Positions 1 to 11,904 of a DNA stretch of 64,000 nt are shown here, piece after piece; positions within the stretch are counted from its first letter, which is position 1; the number at the start of each line of letters is the position of its first letter. The DNA is taken from contig OW804095.1 of the NCBI GenBank assembly GCA_942159475.1, forward strand, positions 89,293,740-89,357,739, given 5' to 3'. The translations under genes and the position numbers were made by a program. This DNA is from Sthenelais limicola (taxonomy: Eukaryota; Annelida; Polychaeta; Phyllodocida; Sigalionidae). Under the pieces are notes generated by a model. It made no database searches. It saw only the letters and a program-made list of their open reading frames with translations, and was not told the origin of the DNA.

Positions 1-249
1 ATAAATACCTGGGCACTTCTCATGAAACATCAACAGAGTTCCTAGACCATTATTTCATGATAAAACTCGATAAATGAATAAAAATGACATTAATAAAGTA
101 TGCATATTTCCATAGTGAGGAGTAACCCAAAGATAAATAAAGAACAGGCAAATCCGCCATATCACAAAGAGCATGTATTGAAATATATTACAACCTATAT
201 TCGGTATATTTAATTAAAGAAATATTAAGCTAAATAAGTATGCTCCAAT

Positions 250-606
250 GTAACATATTGTATGATTGGGGGACGTTGGAAGTCGAAATAATCACCAAAA
301 ATACCAATAAATAATTAAAATGAGTAATAGAAATCATAAAAATAACTGCACAAACTAACTCCAAACTATTCACCAAAATCAGGGACCCGCAAACCACGCA
401 TAAATCGAAATATTTAGTAAAAATGACAATAATTCTATATAAATCAATTTAAATGATAACAATAGAATAAAAATAAATGTACAAATGTACTCTAAAGTAT
501 CCACACATGTCAACCGAAAGTATCCAAGGTCCTAACGACCATTGGTATGACCATAAATACATGTTAGGAAAATAAAAAATTGGTAGGTGACCGACAATCG
601 GTCACC
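250..606 (-). repeat. Interspersed repeat, copy A
   Basis: This segment is a diverged reverse complement of 62150-62465, recognisable end to end by eye (shared pieces include AAACTATTCACCAAAA and CATAAATACATGTT). Both copies finish in a GTGACCGACAAT-type motif. No coding potential is visible. It is probably the end of a DNA transposon whose remainder I cannot delimit. Confidence 0.7.
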
Positions 607-760
607 CTCCCGACAATAATGTAAATTTACATTATTGTCGGGAGGGGGTCACGACAACCCACCGACGAAATGAAGAGGGTGACCGATTGTCGGTCGCCCG
701 GTATCCACTTGACCGATTGTCGGTGACCCCTAGTGACTGATTGTCGGTGACCGTTTGTCG
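586..760. repeat. Cluster of GACCGATTGTCGGT palindromes and a 42-bp perfect palindrome
   Basis: GGTGACCGA-CAA-TCGGTCACC sits at 586-606. A perfect palindrome of 42 bp centred on AAATTT covers 605-646. Three more copies of GAC(C/T)GATTGTCGGT follow to about 752. The cluster adjoins the repeat at 250-606, and the same motif marks the end of the other copy near 62150. It would extrude as hairpins and may be a multi-part transposon terminus. Confidence 0.75.
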
Positions 761-1200
761 TGCAAGTGGATAACGGGCTTAAGAGGTAGAAGTGCGGGTG
801 ACTTCTAGACTCAGAAATATTACATAGAGAAATAGCCCACAGTGGTAGTTCCACCTGGTGCTTCGGAGAAGAAGTAACCATTACCACTACATATAATTAT
901 GACGATGACAGATTTGTGTGCAATACGTATATGAAGTAATCCCCTGCGTATGCTACACTCTCCCGCCCGCCGTATCCGCGCAATACGAAATTGGATACGA
1001 ATTTCTTGTCCCCACTTTTGATACGATTTTTTTCGTCACAGCGTTTTTCGTACCCGTTTTTCGTACTTGGGAAAGCTAAAGGATTAGTCTCCTCATCCCT
1101 TAGACCCCTACGGCCGGCCGGCCGGCCAGTGACAGACAAGCTGGCGTGACCATTGGTCTATGACGGCCACTAGAGTAGAACCAAACAGAGAAAAAAAACT

Positions 1201-1273
1201 TACCCATGCTTGGGTTCGATCTAAGAACCTTGGGGTTCACAAGTGAGCATCATAACCACTACACCACAGAACC
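1201..1273 (-). repeat. tRNA-derived sequence (SINE head or tRNA pseudogene)
   Basis: On the minus strand it reads GTGGTGTAGTGGTTA (A box) and, about 35 bp later, GATCGAACCC (B box). These are the two internal RNA polymerase III promoter boxes at tRNA spacing. The acceptor and anticodon stems do not pair, so this is not a functional tRNA. Confidence 0.5.
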
Positions 1274-1527
1274 AGCTGTGTGTAAGACCTCAAGGAATCA
1301 GTCTGGATGATAATAGTGTGTGTGTGAGAGAGGGAGAGAGAAACAGAGACAAGGACAGAAAGAGAAAGAGGGGAGAGGCAGACAGGAGGATTGCAATTGA
1401 AAGAAAGTAAGAAAGAGATGGGCGGGAAAGGAGAGGAAGAGCAGGGAATGTTTTTTTTCATGAATATATATTGAATATATCCAGGTATATGTGTGATGAG
1501 TTAAATATGAGCATAATGCATGTGAAG

Positions 1528-2700
1528 TTTTTTTTTTTTTTTTTTTTAGAAAATATTTTATTCAGGTCAATTACATTTCCACACAAATGAGCATGAATAT
1601 TCTCAGGACAGCCTGATTTAAATAATAGAAAAAGGTTTAGGTTTTATACATTCACTCGTTTTAAGAAAAAATAGAATAGATGTCAGCACATTTACAATAG
1701 TAGTAACATAGATACTTCTGAGATGATTACACTAGTCTACAATATTTAGAAATTTAATCAATTATTATATGAGGATAAAGGCATATACATGAGTAAAATA
1801 CATTTCACAGTCTCGAGGGACGGGGAGTGTTAAAAACAGTTATTATTTACAGAGTTCTTCAAGAAAAAAAAAAAAACAAAGAAAAGAAACAGACGTCGTG
1901 CTCTTACAGAGTAACCATTAATAATCGTGGGCTTACTGATTATACTCATAACTCGTTCTGACAAGACTCCATTGTTGATGACACAATGATCACTATACAA
2001 CATGTAGTTTCAAAGAAAAAAAGCAACCTATAACTACAATATTATACCATCTCAAAAAACACCATTACACGATTTTCTCACACTTTTTCTATTTTTTTGG
2101 ATAGTGTTAAGACACCACTCCAGACCTCATAAACTCAGTTAGGTACAGATGTTTCACCCTAGATTTTAGGCTTTTTTGATCCATGTCAGTTCGTATGACC
2201 TCAGGTAGCCTATTCCATGCATTAATTCCTTTGGCCAAAAAACTTCTACTCAACCTGGTCTTTTTCCAGTTGTATTCTTTTATATGTCTCCTACTACCAT
2301 TTCTCAGATTATGGCCGTGATCTATGTTGATAAATTCACTGCATCTGGGTAACAAACATAAGAATCTTATTTCTTTTCGCTTCGAGATAGGGAGTAACTT
2401 ACTGGTGATATGTAAATTAAACAAATTATTTCTAGCGGTTCTTCTACCATATATTATACACAGGGCTTTATTCTGTAGCTTCTGCATACAAATATAATTC
2501 GTTTTAGGAGCTAAATCGGTAAAAATACACCCTCTCTCAATTATTGGTAGAATAAATGTTTTGTAGGGAAGGATGGGACTAATATTTCGATTCCTACACC
2601 TATGTTTCAGATACTTATATTTTCCCTATCATTTTGCCTTATTTCGGCCTCATTAAGCAAATACATGTTTTCTTCAAAAGTCAATGGTAGGCCTATGGGT
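1528..2700 (-). mobile_element. 5'-truncated LINE with 21-nt poly(A) tail
   Basis: A run of 21 T at 1528-1548 is the poly(A) tail of a minus-strand element. Upstream of it lies 3' UTR, then the end of a reverse-transcriptase ORF (about 2107-2700). Truncation at the 5' side is typical of target-primed reverse transcription. It sits inside the DNA transposon at 953-3208. Confidence 0.75.
2107..2700 (-). pseudogene. LINE reverse transcriptase C-terminus (fragment)
   Basis: The open stretch ends VKHLYLTEFMRSGVVS and includes MQKLQNKALCIIYG and GINAWNRLPEVIR, which are the characteristic post-catalytic motifs of CR1/Jockey-group reverse transcriptases. Reading backward, the same frame runs without ATG to about 2630 (YKTFILPIIERGC), then shifts frame into ENMYLLNEAEIRQND at about 2640-2690. 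The catalytic domain is absent, so this is a dead 5'-truncated copy. Confidence 0.8.
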
Positions 2701-3208
2701 GTGATCTAAATTGCGCATATAATGCGCATTCAAAATCACGCCTAAATACTCGTTATGAAGCAGCCACAACAAGACATACCTGGCAGTGCTCACTCACCTA
2801 GCATTCACACTTACTGTCACGCACCTGACACGCCATTCTCTGACACTCATAAATATTAGTCCCAGCCTTCCCAAACTTCACATGCATTATGCTCATATAC
2901 CCTGCTATAGGTACACCAACGATTGTAGAGATTCAATGAATTTTATTTTTTCTAAAAAGTTCTTTAGACATTTCTGTACCTATGTAGTTCTCAAAAACTC
3001 AATACGAAAAACGGAGCGCGAATACGGAGCATATCATATTTCGTCTTCGTGATTCAAATGACCGTTTTTCGTATCAGAAGTTCACGCAATTTCGTCACCA
3101 CAGTTCACCAGTAGCGTTCGTGGTGCTCGGTAGACAAAAATCGTCACACTGAAGACGAAAAAGCTCGCCGCTCCGTATCGCCCGGGTACGGTGCGCGGGA
3201 GAGTGTAG

Positions 3209-6177
3209 TGTTATTTTAATTTAAAAACTTACATCTCTGTATTGTTTAAATCACTTGCTGTGGTTATTTGAATGATATACATTCGTCTCGTGCACTTTCT
3301 CTAGGACAGGAAAATGTCAGCCTTCAACCCCCTTCAACCATGCAGCCTTCAAAATGTCAGCCTTCCATGAATGGCTTCTCTAGCGAAGGTGCCGGAGCCA
3401 TTGGCACAGAATACATCTCTGGCGGAGTATGATATATAAACATATACAAAATCTATGAGAACAGGGACTGGCCAGTAACACATTATTGAAATTTCTTTAT
3501 GTGGGATGACTCCATGTGTATATCGCATCGTAATCACAGACTCAGTCTGTAGCTTGGACATTGATCATTTCAATTAACATGCAAGGGTCAGTTCGTCAGA
3601 ATAATGTGCGACTCACTTTCACCTATCCTTTCAAATAACTCCAATTTAGAACAAAAATGAAACTCAGAATACAGTTCAACATAACCAAACAGAGTTCTTG
3701 ATTCGACGTAATACCAAATATATATACAGATCTAGTATTTACCATTTTTCAGCCAAATTGAGCAGAATTTACTTAATGTGTGGAGCTGCCGATGGTACAT
3801 TTTCTGACATAACCCACAAATATGTGCTTGTGTAACGATCCCGGTATAAAGGATATTTGAATATTTCCATTGAGCTCCGGATAGCCCCGCCTCTGGCTCC
3901 GGATCCTGGCACCTGCGTCTCCGGACACCTCTGAAGTTATGTAGTACCTCCGGACACCATTGGGGTATACATTGCAAGGCGGAGCGATATTTGAACTTTA
4001 TATAACAGAATAGTTTATTATTAATTTATCATTCATATTACCACTTCCGGACTTCTACCAAGTTATTTATTATACATTTCACCTTTTATGTTCTAGTTTG
4101 TAGGCCTACCTATGCCATTATTATATTTATTTCATTATTCCTGTTTTATATTGCAAACATAATGTTATCTTGTGTTGAATATCATTGATTATTTCGATGT
4201 ACCTGATCTTAATCGGGTTGAGGAGCAAAATCTTTAACACAAGGAGGAATAAAGGGCATATAGAAGAAGTATTTCACTCTTGATCTCGGAGCTGCGTTTG
4301 GAACATAGAATATTTCAACCCCTGGTCCTTTAAGTTTAATAGTTATACAGTCGCTTTAGTTCATTTGCTCCCATCTCCTGTTATCGATATTCATAATATA
4401 TTTATTCTCGCCGAAGTATATTATACGATCACGATATATCATTATTTAAATATCGATTAATATTAAGCCGGAGCTGAACACAGATGTGCAACGATGGACA
4501 CAAAGACATTGGATAGAACATAGGCAAGAATCGCAACACTTGCTCCCGTAGACATCGATTTTACTGATTTTACAATATAAACATCTACTATTGGAAATAT
4601 GGACATATCATACTTGGCTCTTTATGCATTTAAGATGTAATGAGAAGAAATTATGTTATCAGCTTGCACATAATCCACTTACGACGAAATAGATGCCCAA
4701 TTATCTAAACACTTTAGGGGAATTGCAAAGTGTCTTAAGTACACTATGTTTTGCATAACCTTTTTTTTAAATACTTTATTTATCCAGGTATTTACATAAG
4801 GGTTTGGCATTTGCCATCCCTGTTTCATCGAGGATCATGTATATGGAAGCATAACTTTCACCGTAATCCTGTCTTTCACAGTTCTAGATCTTTATTGGAA
4901 TATAAAATGATATTGTGTTTGGTGGAATGAAAGAGATGTCGGTAAACTGAACTTTTTTTGTAATTTTCCTGCAGATTTCTTACTACGTATGTATTAGTTC
5001 CCTTTAGCTGGACTTTCGGTTAATCTGACGTTTATTTTTATGATTTCCCTTTGGTTTCAGGTTAAGCGGCACAAAGTGTATTTGTTTAGTCAACCATAAT
5101 AATAGAATAGGTAGGCCTAAAGATATTGATATTTGGACAAAGGCTGTAGATGATAGTTTTAAGAAGCAATAATCCTTTTGATAAACGTTGCTGCTTTGAA
5201 TTCCCTCAAATGGAAAACTAGATAAGTAGATATATACATGCCCTTTTGATTCCAGAATATATTTTTATTGGAAGAAATAATCAACGTTCTAAAGGCCCTG
5301 GAAGACAGAAGACGCGTCCTGGGTTCCAGCAACATCCGCCCAAATGGTAATTGAGTTAATGTCACTCAATGGGAATAGTACAGCACAGATAGGCGTGGTC
5401 GCATCAGCCTAATGCATACCACTGACGTGTCATGGCGTGAAATGGATCTAAGTGATATTAAACTTTACACTTTATTGAAGAATCATAAGAATCAAGATTT
5501 TAGAAGTTTTTCAAGGGTTAAGGTAGGCAAATATCAATTACATAACCAAATTGATGCGAAATACTAGGCTTACTAAGCAAGAGTATGGGTTTATACATGT
5601 TAAAAAGTTGTAATTAAAAAACGTCTACGAAATCCAAAAGGACATTCGTGCACTTTGAATTGAGCTCAGTTTCATTTGTTCTGTGGGATCCCTTTCTCCT
5701 TCGTCTGTATTTTTCCCGCAGACAACAACTATTTACCATATGTCTTGACGAGAGGCGACCAATGACCGCCTTAAGAAGGCGGTGCGCAAGCAGGCATATT
5801 TCGAACCTTTCTGTCGCCCCGGGCCTTCACAGCCATGTCTCAGTACATTCCACAACTCAACCTGGCAGCGTCGTTTTCTTATTAAACATACCGATAGCCG
5901 ACATCCTTACCCAGAAATCGCAATGATAGGATGTCCTCTGCAAGTTTTGTCCGAAGAAATAATCGATCTACGCTGTAAAATAGATTTTCGAGTTTTCTAT
6001 ACTAATCCTATGGGGATGCGTTGGGACTGCCGACCGCCATTTGCGCCACCCCGTTGGAGCCCTAAGGGCACCCAGGCCAGGCTTATAGCATTGAGCGTGC
6101 TCCCCGCACACACAGTGGTGTGTGCGGGGACGGGGCAGGAGAGGTGGGCGGGGGTAGAGGAGGGCAGGGGGGGGATG
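3209..6177. other. No gene recognised; possible LINE 3' end near 4760
   Basis: AT-rich sequence with only short scattered ORFs lacking motifs. At 4760-4850 the string TTTTTTTAAATACTTTATTTATCCAGG resembles the 3' end of a minus-strand retroposon, but no coding part follows. Otherwise nothing identifiable. Confidence 0.4.
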
Positions 6178-6602
6178 ATAACAAACATAATCTTCCTAAA
6201 TTAACCTTGCAAAACGTTCCTAAGCTTTCCTATCCCTTGTGCGGGTCACTTTTCTGGATTCCGATCGGATCCCCTCGATTCTCTGTTAGCATTGGAGAAG
6301 GGGGCAGCCACCGACGTCTCCAGTTGTTCAAACATGGTTGCTGTTTTGTTATATATTACAGTGGCACATATGGGGATACGTGACTGCGATCCTCTCATTA
6401 TCCTGATGGAATTGGCCGCCAAGGAAGAGTTCTGGAGATGTTATACAATTTGACAGGGACAACAGCGAGTCCATCACAAGGACCGAATTTGTCGAGGCTA
6501 TCGACGTATGGAGAGGGGATTCAGTCCAGAAAATGACCGCACAAGAATAGGATCTGTCACATACGTTTTGCATGGTTAGTTTAGTTAGATTATGTTTGTT
6601 AT
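6178..6602. mobile_element. Foldback element with about 90-bp imperfect terminal inverted repeats
   Basis: The left arm (6178-6270) contains AACAAACATAATCTTCCTAA, TGCAAAACGT and TTGTGCGGGTCA. The right arm (6512-6602) is its diverged reverse complement. About 240 bp of unique sequence lies between them. No ORF is convincing. A separate short hairpin, CCCCGCACACAC against GTGTGTGCGGGG, lies just outside at about 6104-6131. Confidence 0.65.
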
Positions 6603-7849
6603 TTTGAAGGAAATATAATGGCCTACAACCCATCCACCCACCCTGTTACTACCCCTCCTACCTACAATATCCATTTGATTTAGTGTTGATAATGCCTACT
6701 CACCACCAATGGTGATGAGTATGCTCCACAACCCACCCTATAAATAGCCTACATGTTGTCAATAAGCCTGTGAACGTGGTGGGTGTTATGTAATGGTGGC
6801 AGTGGCTAGTACTGAAGCTATGTAAACATGGCGGGAGTGAGTGACAACAGATAGAGGGTGCATGAATGTTTTGAAAACAGCATTTCTGTACCATGAACGC
6901 AGTAGTTTTTCCAGACAAAAGGGTAGCTAACTAAGTCAAGTTTCTCTCAGGCGAATTACAGGTCGCCACTTACAGGGCAAAACATTAAAAATAAGGCCAG
7001 AAGTACGGGTCGTGTATATATGGGGAGTGGACACTGATGGGTTGGGTGACGTCACAAATGTTGATGTAGGCTTATCCGCCCACAGAGGGTGTGGTGTACT
7101 TGTATTATATAAGTATGGAATCTTTTTCTCATTTTCAATGCTGTCCACCACCCCAACCCCTTAAAGGATCGCCGCAAAAACGGCCCTCACAAACCAGCCG
7201 TGAGTTTTCCGGCTACTAACCTATGCCGGGGACACAGAGGCAAGGGTTGTCAGGTGTTTTGCTTGACGAGGTCTGCAAGGGTTGTCAGGTCTGCAGCTGA
7301 TCTTCTAGATCGACTGCAGACATTTTGATTAAGGATCAGATTCTATATTTCATTTGCTATTTACTGGGATAATCGCAGAGTTTGTACCTTGAATATGACT
7401 GCCAAATTCTGTCATTGTTTTTTTCCTAGACCATGGCCATGCATGGGGGTTTTCTCACTATGACGTCATAGCTGTAGATCACGTGACAGCTCTTGGCTCT
7501 TCCGTTTATGGCTCGCGGTGGTTTAGGCTATTCAATCAAGTTTGCTTACACGCAAGTTTGTAGCGGGAATGGCTGCCAGTTTGAATTCTGAAACGTCCTT
7601 CGAGATGGCTAAATCTGCTTAAATCTTCTTTGATATACAGTAATGACATATCAATTCCGGCCAAAATTGTGAGGAAAATGTCTTAAGATTGTCTGTCATA
7701 GCTAGAATACGCGGAGGAGTATGATCGTGTCTGCAAAGACGACAGTAAATTTCGTTTCTCCTTCTATAGGCATAGACCGTGATGACCGGTACAACTGCTC
7801 TAATTTTTGTGAATAGCCAATGGCGGCTTTTTTCAAAAGCGGTAGTCGC
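6603..7849. other. No gene recognised
   Basis: Noncoding by inspection. GCAAGGGTTGTCAGGT occurs twice between 7230 and 7295. A stretch at 7106-7140 (TCTTTTTCTCATTTTCA) recurs at about 20485-20510, so parts are dispersed repeats. Confidence 0.35.
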
Positions 7850-7995
7850 AGAGAGTCTAGAGCGAGTCCCTCCAAACTGAGATCTCACTCCTAAAAGCAA
7901 AATGCCATTATATTATAGAATCCCATTGGACGTCTACTTCGGGGTCAGAAAGCCATTGCGCAGTAGGCATCCAATAAGTAATATATCATTCTTAT
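7850..7995. repeat. Interspersed repeat with GGACGCCTACT hairpin, copy 1
   Basis: This is a diverged reverse complement of 61745-61900. Shared blocks are TCCCTCCAAACTGAG, AATCCCATT, GCCATTGCGCAGTAGGC and TCTTATCTGATCT. At its core, GGACGTCTACT and AGTAGGCATCC (about 7929-7972) form the arms of a short hairpin. Confidence 0.6.
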
Positions 7996-9190
7996 CTGAT
8001 CTGAGAGGCTCTGAGCCTAAACTGAACCAGAGATTTGCATTGATAGAAAATAACTAATTAATAATCCTTTCTTTCAAGCTCTTTTTCATACATAACAAAA
8101 CTAGATGATTTACAAACTGGAAGACCTGATGTTCACAACCAATTTGCACAAATAACTTGGACAAATAAAAGAATATTTCAATTCAATTTTTTCTTCTCAA
8201 ACTAGAACAAGAGGGGATAAGAGCAAATCTCTATGCCTGGAGAGAGACAAGAATTAAAAATAAAATTTAATATTTCAATTCAATTCGAAATGAGTGAAAA
8301 TCTGCTGGACATTAAAAATTGTGGTGAAAAGTAGTGTTAGTGGTTGTGAGCCTAGACTGGATTACCAATACCGAACACACTAATCCCGTTACAGTATTTT
8401 TAACATTGTGGTGCCAGCGCCAGCCAGCCTGCCAGCCAGCACATACAATAATAATTATGGGTTAAGAAAAAAAGTACACAACGAGAAGTCAACCGGTCAA
8501 GGCGTTACAAGGGTGGACTCCTCAGCATATGACTAGCCCTATACAGCAAGAGTTGTATGAAGTGGAGAGGTTAAAACTGCTAGATCGGTTCCCGTAAAAT
8601 GGCCAGTACCTTGAAAGGCCTGAAAACAAAAATCTGAAATCACTGGCAGTAAGATACCTAAAACTGAGTGCGATCTTCCCCACAATATAGAGAACAACTC
8701 TTTCTCTATCTGGTAGGGCTAGGTCTTGCTGGATAGAGCCATCAGGTAGCGTAGGTTGACCTTCGTGCCGCAAAAGATTTTCCCGCCACTCATGTCATGG
8801 TTCACTCAGGGACCGTGGCACAAAGGCCGGTGAGTTGTGATCGTACCTTTGGTGTTCACGAGCGATGTCAACACCTGCCAAAGTGGTGAGCGAAGGTTGC
8901 TATATAAGCCAAGAGAACCGGCAGTCTAGTTAATTAATGCTTTAAACACTTGTGGTTGATAGCCCTGCTGCACAAAAAGCTCCATACTGATTACGCTGCT
9001 TGAGTGTCTGCTGCTGACCATGTATTTCACGCACTGTATGATTTGATACCCTTGTTAAAACTCTCGAGGGTGCGAATACAACCTATGATTTGCAGTACTG
9101 GTAGAGGTTTGGAGTGAGGCTGATGGTGGATGCCAGCAATGGCTGCCACTTAGGCAAAGGTCTGAGACGAAAGGAGACTTCTCCGATCAT
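7996..9190. other. No gene recognised; promoter-like TATATAAG at about 8900
   Basis: No coding evidence. GCTATATAAGCCAAGAG near 8900 precedes the retroelement-like ORF fragments by about 300 bp and could be a decayed LTR promoter, but no LTR ends are recognisable. Confidence 0.3.
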
Positions 9191-10069
9191 TTGTCTGACT
9201 TGTATATGATCGAGACAGACGATGAAGCACCTGCATCCCAAGCGATTCAGGACCCAGATGCTGGCAAAGGTAAATACCAGCACCACCACTACGCAAACGC
9301 GAGGAGTGAGAATTTCGTGGAGATCTTACCTGGGATTTGGGGATGGCTGGATATGAGGCATCCAGCCCCACTCATCTGTGCCCAAGATGGTGAAACACAC
9401 ACAGTTTACATGTGAGTCTGAGCTGAACTGTGGGCAGTTGTGGGCATGTACAAGGAGGGCCAGCGGTATCCTGTCATGATTTGCAGGGCAACTCGTTTGT
9501 TCAAGGATCCGGAGGTCTACCACACAAAACATACATGCGAAGGTGCCCAGAGCCAACATGAAAGGTGGCTTGACTTCCTTGGGGAGTATTTTGCAGAATC
9601 GAGTGTCTCTGAGGCAACAGCAGGCCTGGTAGCTTAGGCTGATGCACCTCCACCTGGATGAGTCGGCCTACCGTTCTGCAAGGGATGTGGTCAAAGAGTT
9701 CACGATGACCATGTGCAAGTTGGTTGAACAGATGTTGCAGACTTATGTCAGCAACATCGCTATGGCAGTCCAACCTTTGGACAAAGTGCAGAGGTTGGTT
9801 GACAACCGCAAAGAGTTAGCCCGTCTCATGGGTCGTGGGCAGTGACAACTAGGTCCTTAACGCTGAGGTCAGGGCCTTGCACACTTTGTCTGAAGTGCAA
9901 TCCACCATGATGGCTGTGTCCATGGACAAGCCCACGGTGGAGAGCCACTTAGATGCCATGAGACGTTTGACTAGGGAAACCCTTTCAATTACCCAAGATC
10001 ATGCATCCCCACATGCAAACATGACTGTGATGCATCAATGTTGGGTAAACCAAGCATTGTCAACATAGG
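9191..10069 (+). pseudogene. Retroelement-like ORF fragments, possibly Gag
   Basis: Three successive plus-strand open stretches (9191-9415, 9440-9637, 9642-9845) plus 9877-10068 have lower AT content than their surroundings and polar, helix-rich residues. I recognise no domain. Because they lie just upstream of Gypsy RNase H and integrase debris on the same strand, a decayed gag or gag-pol linker is the simplest reading. That is inference only. Confidence 0.35.
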
Positions 10070-10228
10070 TCGACCAGTTCAATGCCCATGCTAAAAAACA
10101 ACAAATATAGAAACAAATACAATCATATTCTCACAGGCCGATACCAAATTCATGTCTGTGAGGAAAAAGAGGGTTTTGCGAATAACCAGACCCCTGCACA
10201 TCCTAAGTGCATTTGTGCAACCTGGGTA

Positions 10229-10810
10229 GGGGATTTTATTCTTGATACTGATGCAAGTGGTTTTGGCATGGCTGGAATCTTATCACAGATTCAAGATGGG
10301 AAGGATGTGGTTCTAGGTTAAGCTAGCAATGGTACTCACATGCACAGAGGAATTATTGTGCTACTAAATGTGAACTGCTTGCAGTACTGACTTATCTGGC
10401 TAAGTTTCAAAATTACCTGCTGAGTAATAGGAATTTTTATGTCAAAACGGTTGATGACACTTTGAGATGAAAATAAAAATGCTGATGCCCTGTCTAGGCT
10501 GCCCACTAGAAAATATGCTAGGCGTGACTGTCCTGATTGTGGGATGCATGGCACTATCATCACTGAAATTGATGCCCAGCCAATTGTTTCCATGGGCAGT
10601 TAGGAAAGTGGTCCCTGCTTCATTGCGGAGGGAGGTTCTTTTGCTGGCATGCATGGTCTGAAGACGTCAGGTCATTTTGGTGTATTTAAGAGTTCCTGGA
10701 CAGCCAAGATAAAGTATTGGCCTGGAATGAGGTACAATCTGAAGTGTTGGATAAAGGCTTGTCCTGAGTGTAGCATGCGAAAGCCCAGAGGAGGGGAGGA
10801 ATCTCTCTTC
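10229..10810 (+). pseudogene. Ty3/Gypsy pol debris: RNase H and integrase zinc finger
   Basis: FILDTDASGFGMAGILSQ starts the RNase H domain. After a frameshift the reading continues [18 protein letters not shown], then NADALSRLP at about 10485-10510. Integrase follows with SGHFGVFKSSW, YWPGMR and ACPEC (the H-H-C-C type finger) to about 10800. There are internal stops and a deletion after the RNase H beta strand. Its wording is very close to the RNase H at 28.7-29.0 kb, so both belong to one Gypsy family. No LTRs were found for this copy. Confidence 0.85.
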
Positions 10811-11594
10811 TCAAACTGTTATCTTATGAACTATTGATCTATTTAACTTTTTTTCTTTTTAACAATTAGTGTGAACTTAATGCAACTACCTGGTGTTTCC
10901 AAGGGAAACATTTTCTCGTCGGCAGTAACTTGTGTCCGATGTCAAGTTATAGTTGTACGATGTAGTCATGCTCTGACTGAAAATATTTACCTAAAAACCC
11001 CTTAAACTTTAACTTAGATTACAGCATAATATAATGCTGAATCACAAGTGGATTTTTGTATATCTGAAATTGAATGAATGTAATATACTACCTTATACAC
11101 AAACATTGTAATGAAACATTGGCAAGGGATCTGGAAAGAGGGTTACGTAATGGCAATGATCCAAACCTAGTACTATTAAGACCAATCACAGAAAGATACA
11201 GACGATCAACAGTGTACGAAGGCAAACATGAGTGGAACTGATTTGAATGGCGAGCTAAAGACAATTGTGGAACATAGACAATTCAAGGTATTACTAATGG
11301 AAAGTTATAAGCTAGCATATATGTCAGACGATTTGTAAATTGCTTTTAGATTAGCCCCTGTTTTTAATATGAGCGGTGAGTAAGAAAACCGCACGACCAC
11401 CACCTATGGTAGCAGTGGTGGGCATGGCAGCCGCCGCCACCACCACCACTCGGGGCAGCTCTCTGGGCAGCACTCGGGATGACGGGGATCCTAACAAGTA
11501 CCGCTGTCTGTTGCGTGGTCTGATCACGTGTAAGCACGCTATCTGGGTCAGGAAAGTAGGTTGATTTACAATTTGACCTCAATAGAACGGTAAC
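10811..11594. other. No gene recognised
   Basis: AT-rich and noncoding, apart from a short GC-rich patch at 11376-11560 with (CCG/CCA)n-like repeats that gives overlapping ORFs on both strands with no domain. Confidence 0.35.
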
Positions 11595-11735
11595 TGGGTC
11601 AATGTAGCATCGGGGCCCTGTTGGCCGACCAGCATATAGCTGAGACGGGAAAATACAGGCTCAAGGCCCGGGGTTTGTACCCATTGTGATTCTGGGATTC
11701 GGCCCGGGCCGATCCCAGAAAAAAAAAAGAAGAGA
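11595..11735 (+). repeat. SINE-like sequence with A-rich tail
   Basis: A GC-rich stretch ends in GATCCCAG followed by a run of ten A at about 11718-11727. GGGGTTTGTACCC near 11670 resembles a degenerate polymerase III B box. No second copy is visible in the window, so the call is tentative. Confidence 0.35.
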
Positions 11736-11904
11736 TAATATACCTACAAATAATTTTGGAAGGTTCAATTTTGTTATTGTTGTCTTAATCGTCCAAATGT
11801 GGCAATTCAAATCATGCAAAAGTTCACTAAATTGAGACGATGTTGCTTATTGCAAGCTTTGTAGGCCATATGCCTGTTATGGGAGACAAATATATTAAAG
11901 TTTT

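Larger units (their letters stand above)
953..3208. mobile_element. Non-autonomous DNA transposon with CTACACTCTCCCGC ends, split by a LINE fragment
   Basis: Perfect 14-bp terminal inverted repeats lie at 953-966 and 3195-3208. Both ends carry subterminal copies of a TTTTTCGTA/TACGAAAAA motif (about 1000-1070 and 2998-3080). No transposase is visible. The LINE piece at 1528-2700 accounts for about half its length, so the original would be near 1.1 kb. I cannot assign a superfamily because the target duplication is unclear. Confidence 0.65.

Noticed and set aside
1201..1273. Functional tRNA gene
   Set aside because: A and B boxes are present, but the acceptor and anticodon stems do not pair.
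5648..6204. Overlapping plus-strand ORFs
   Set aside because: No recognisable domain, several overlapping frames, no neighbouring support.
11364..11582. Ala/Thr-rich and opposing Gly-rich ORFs
   Set aside because: A short triplet-repeat patch open on both strands, with no family match.
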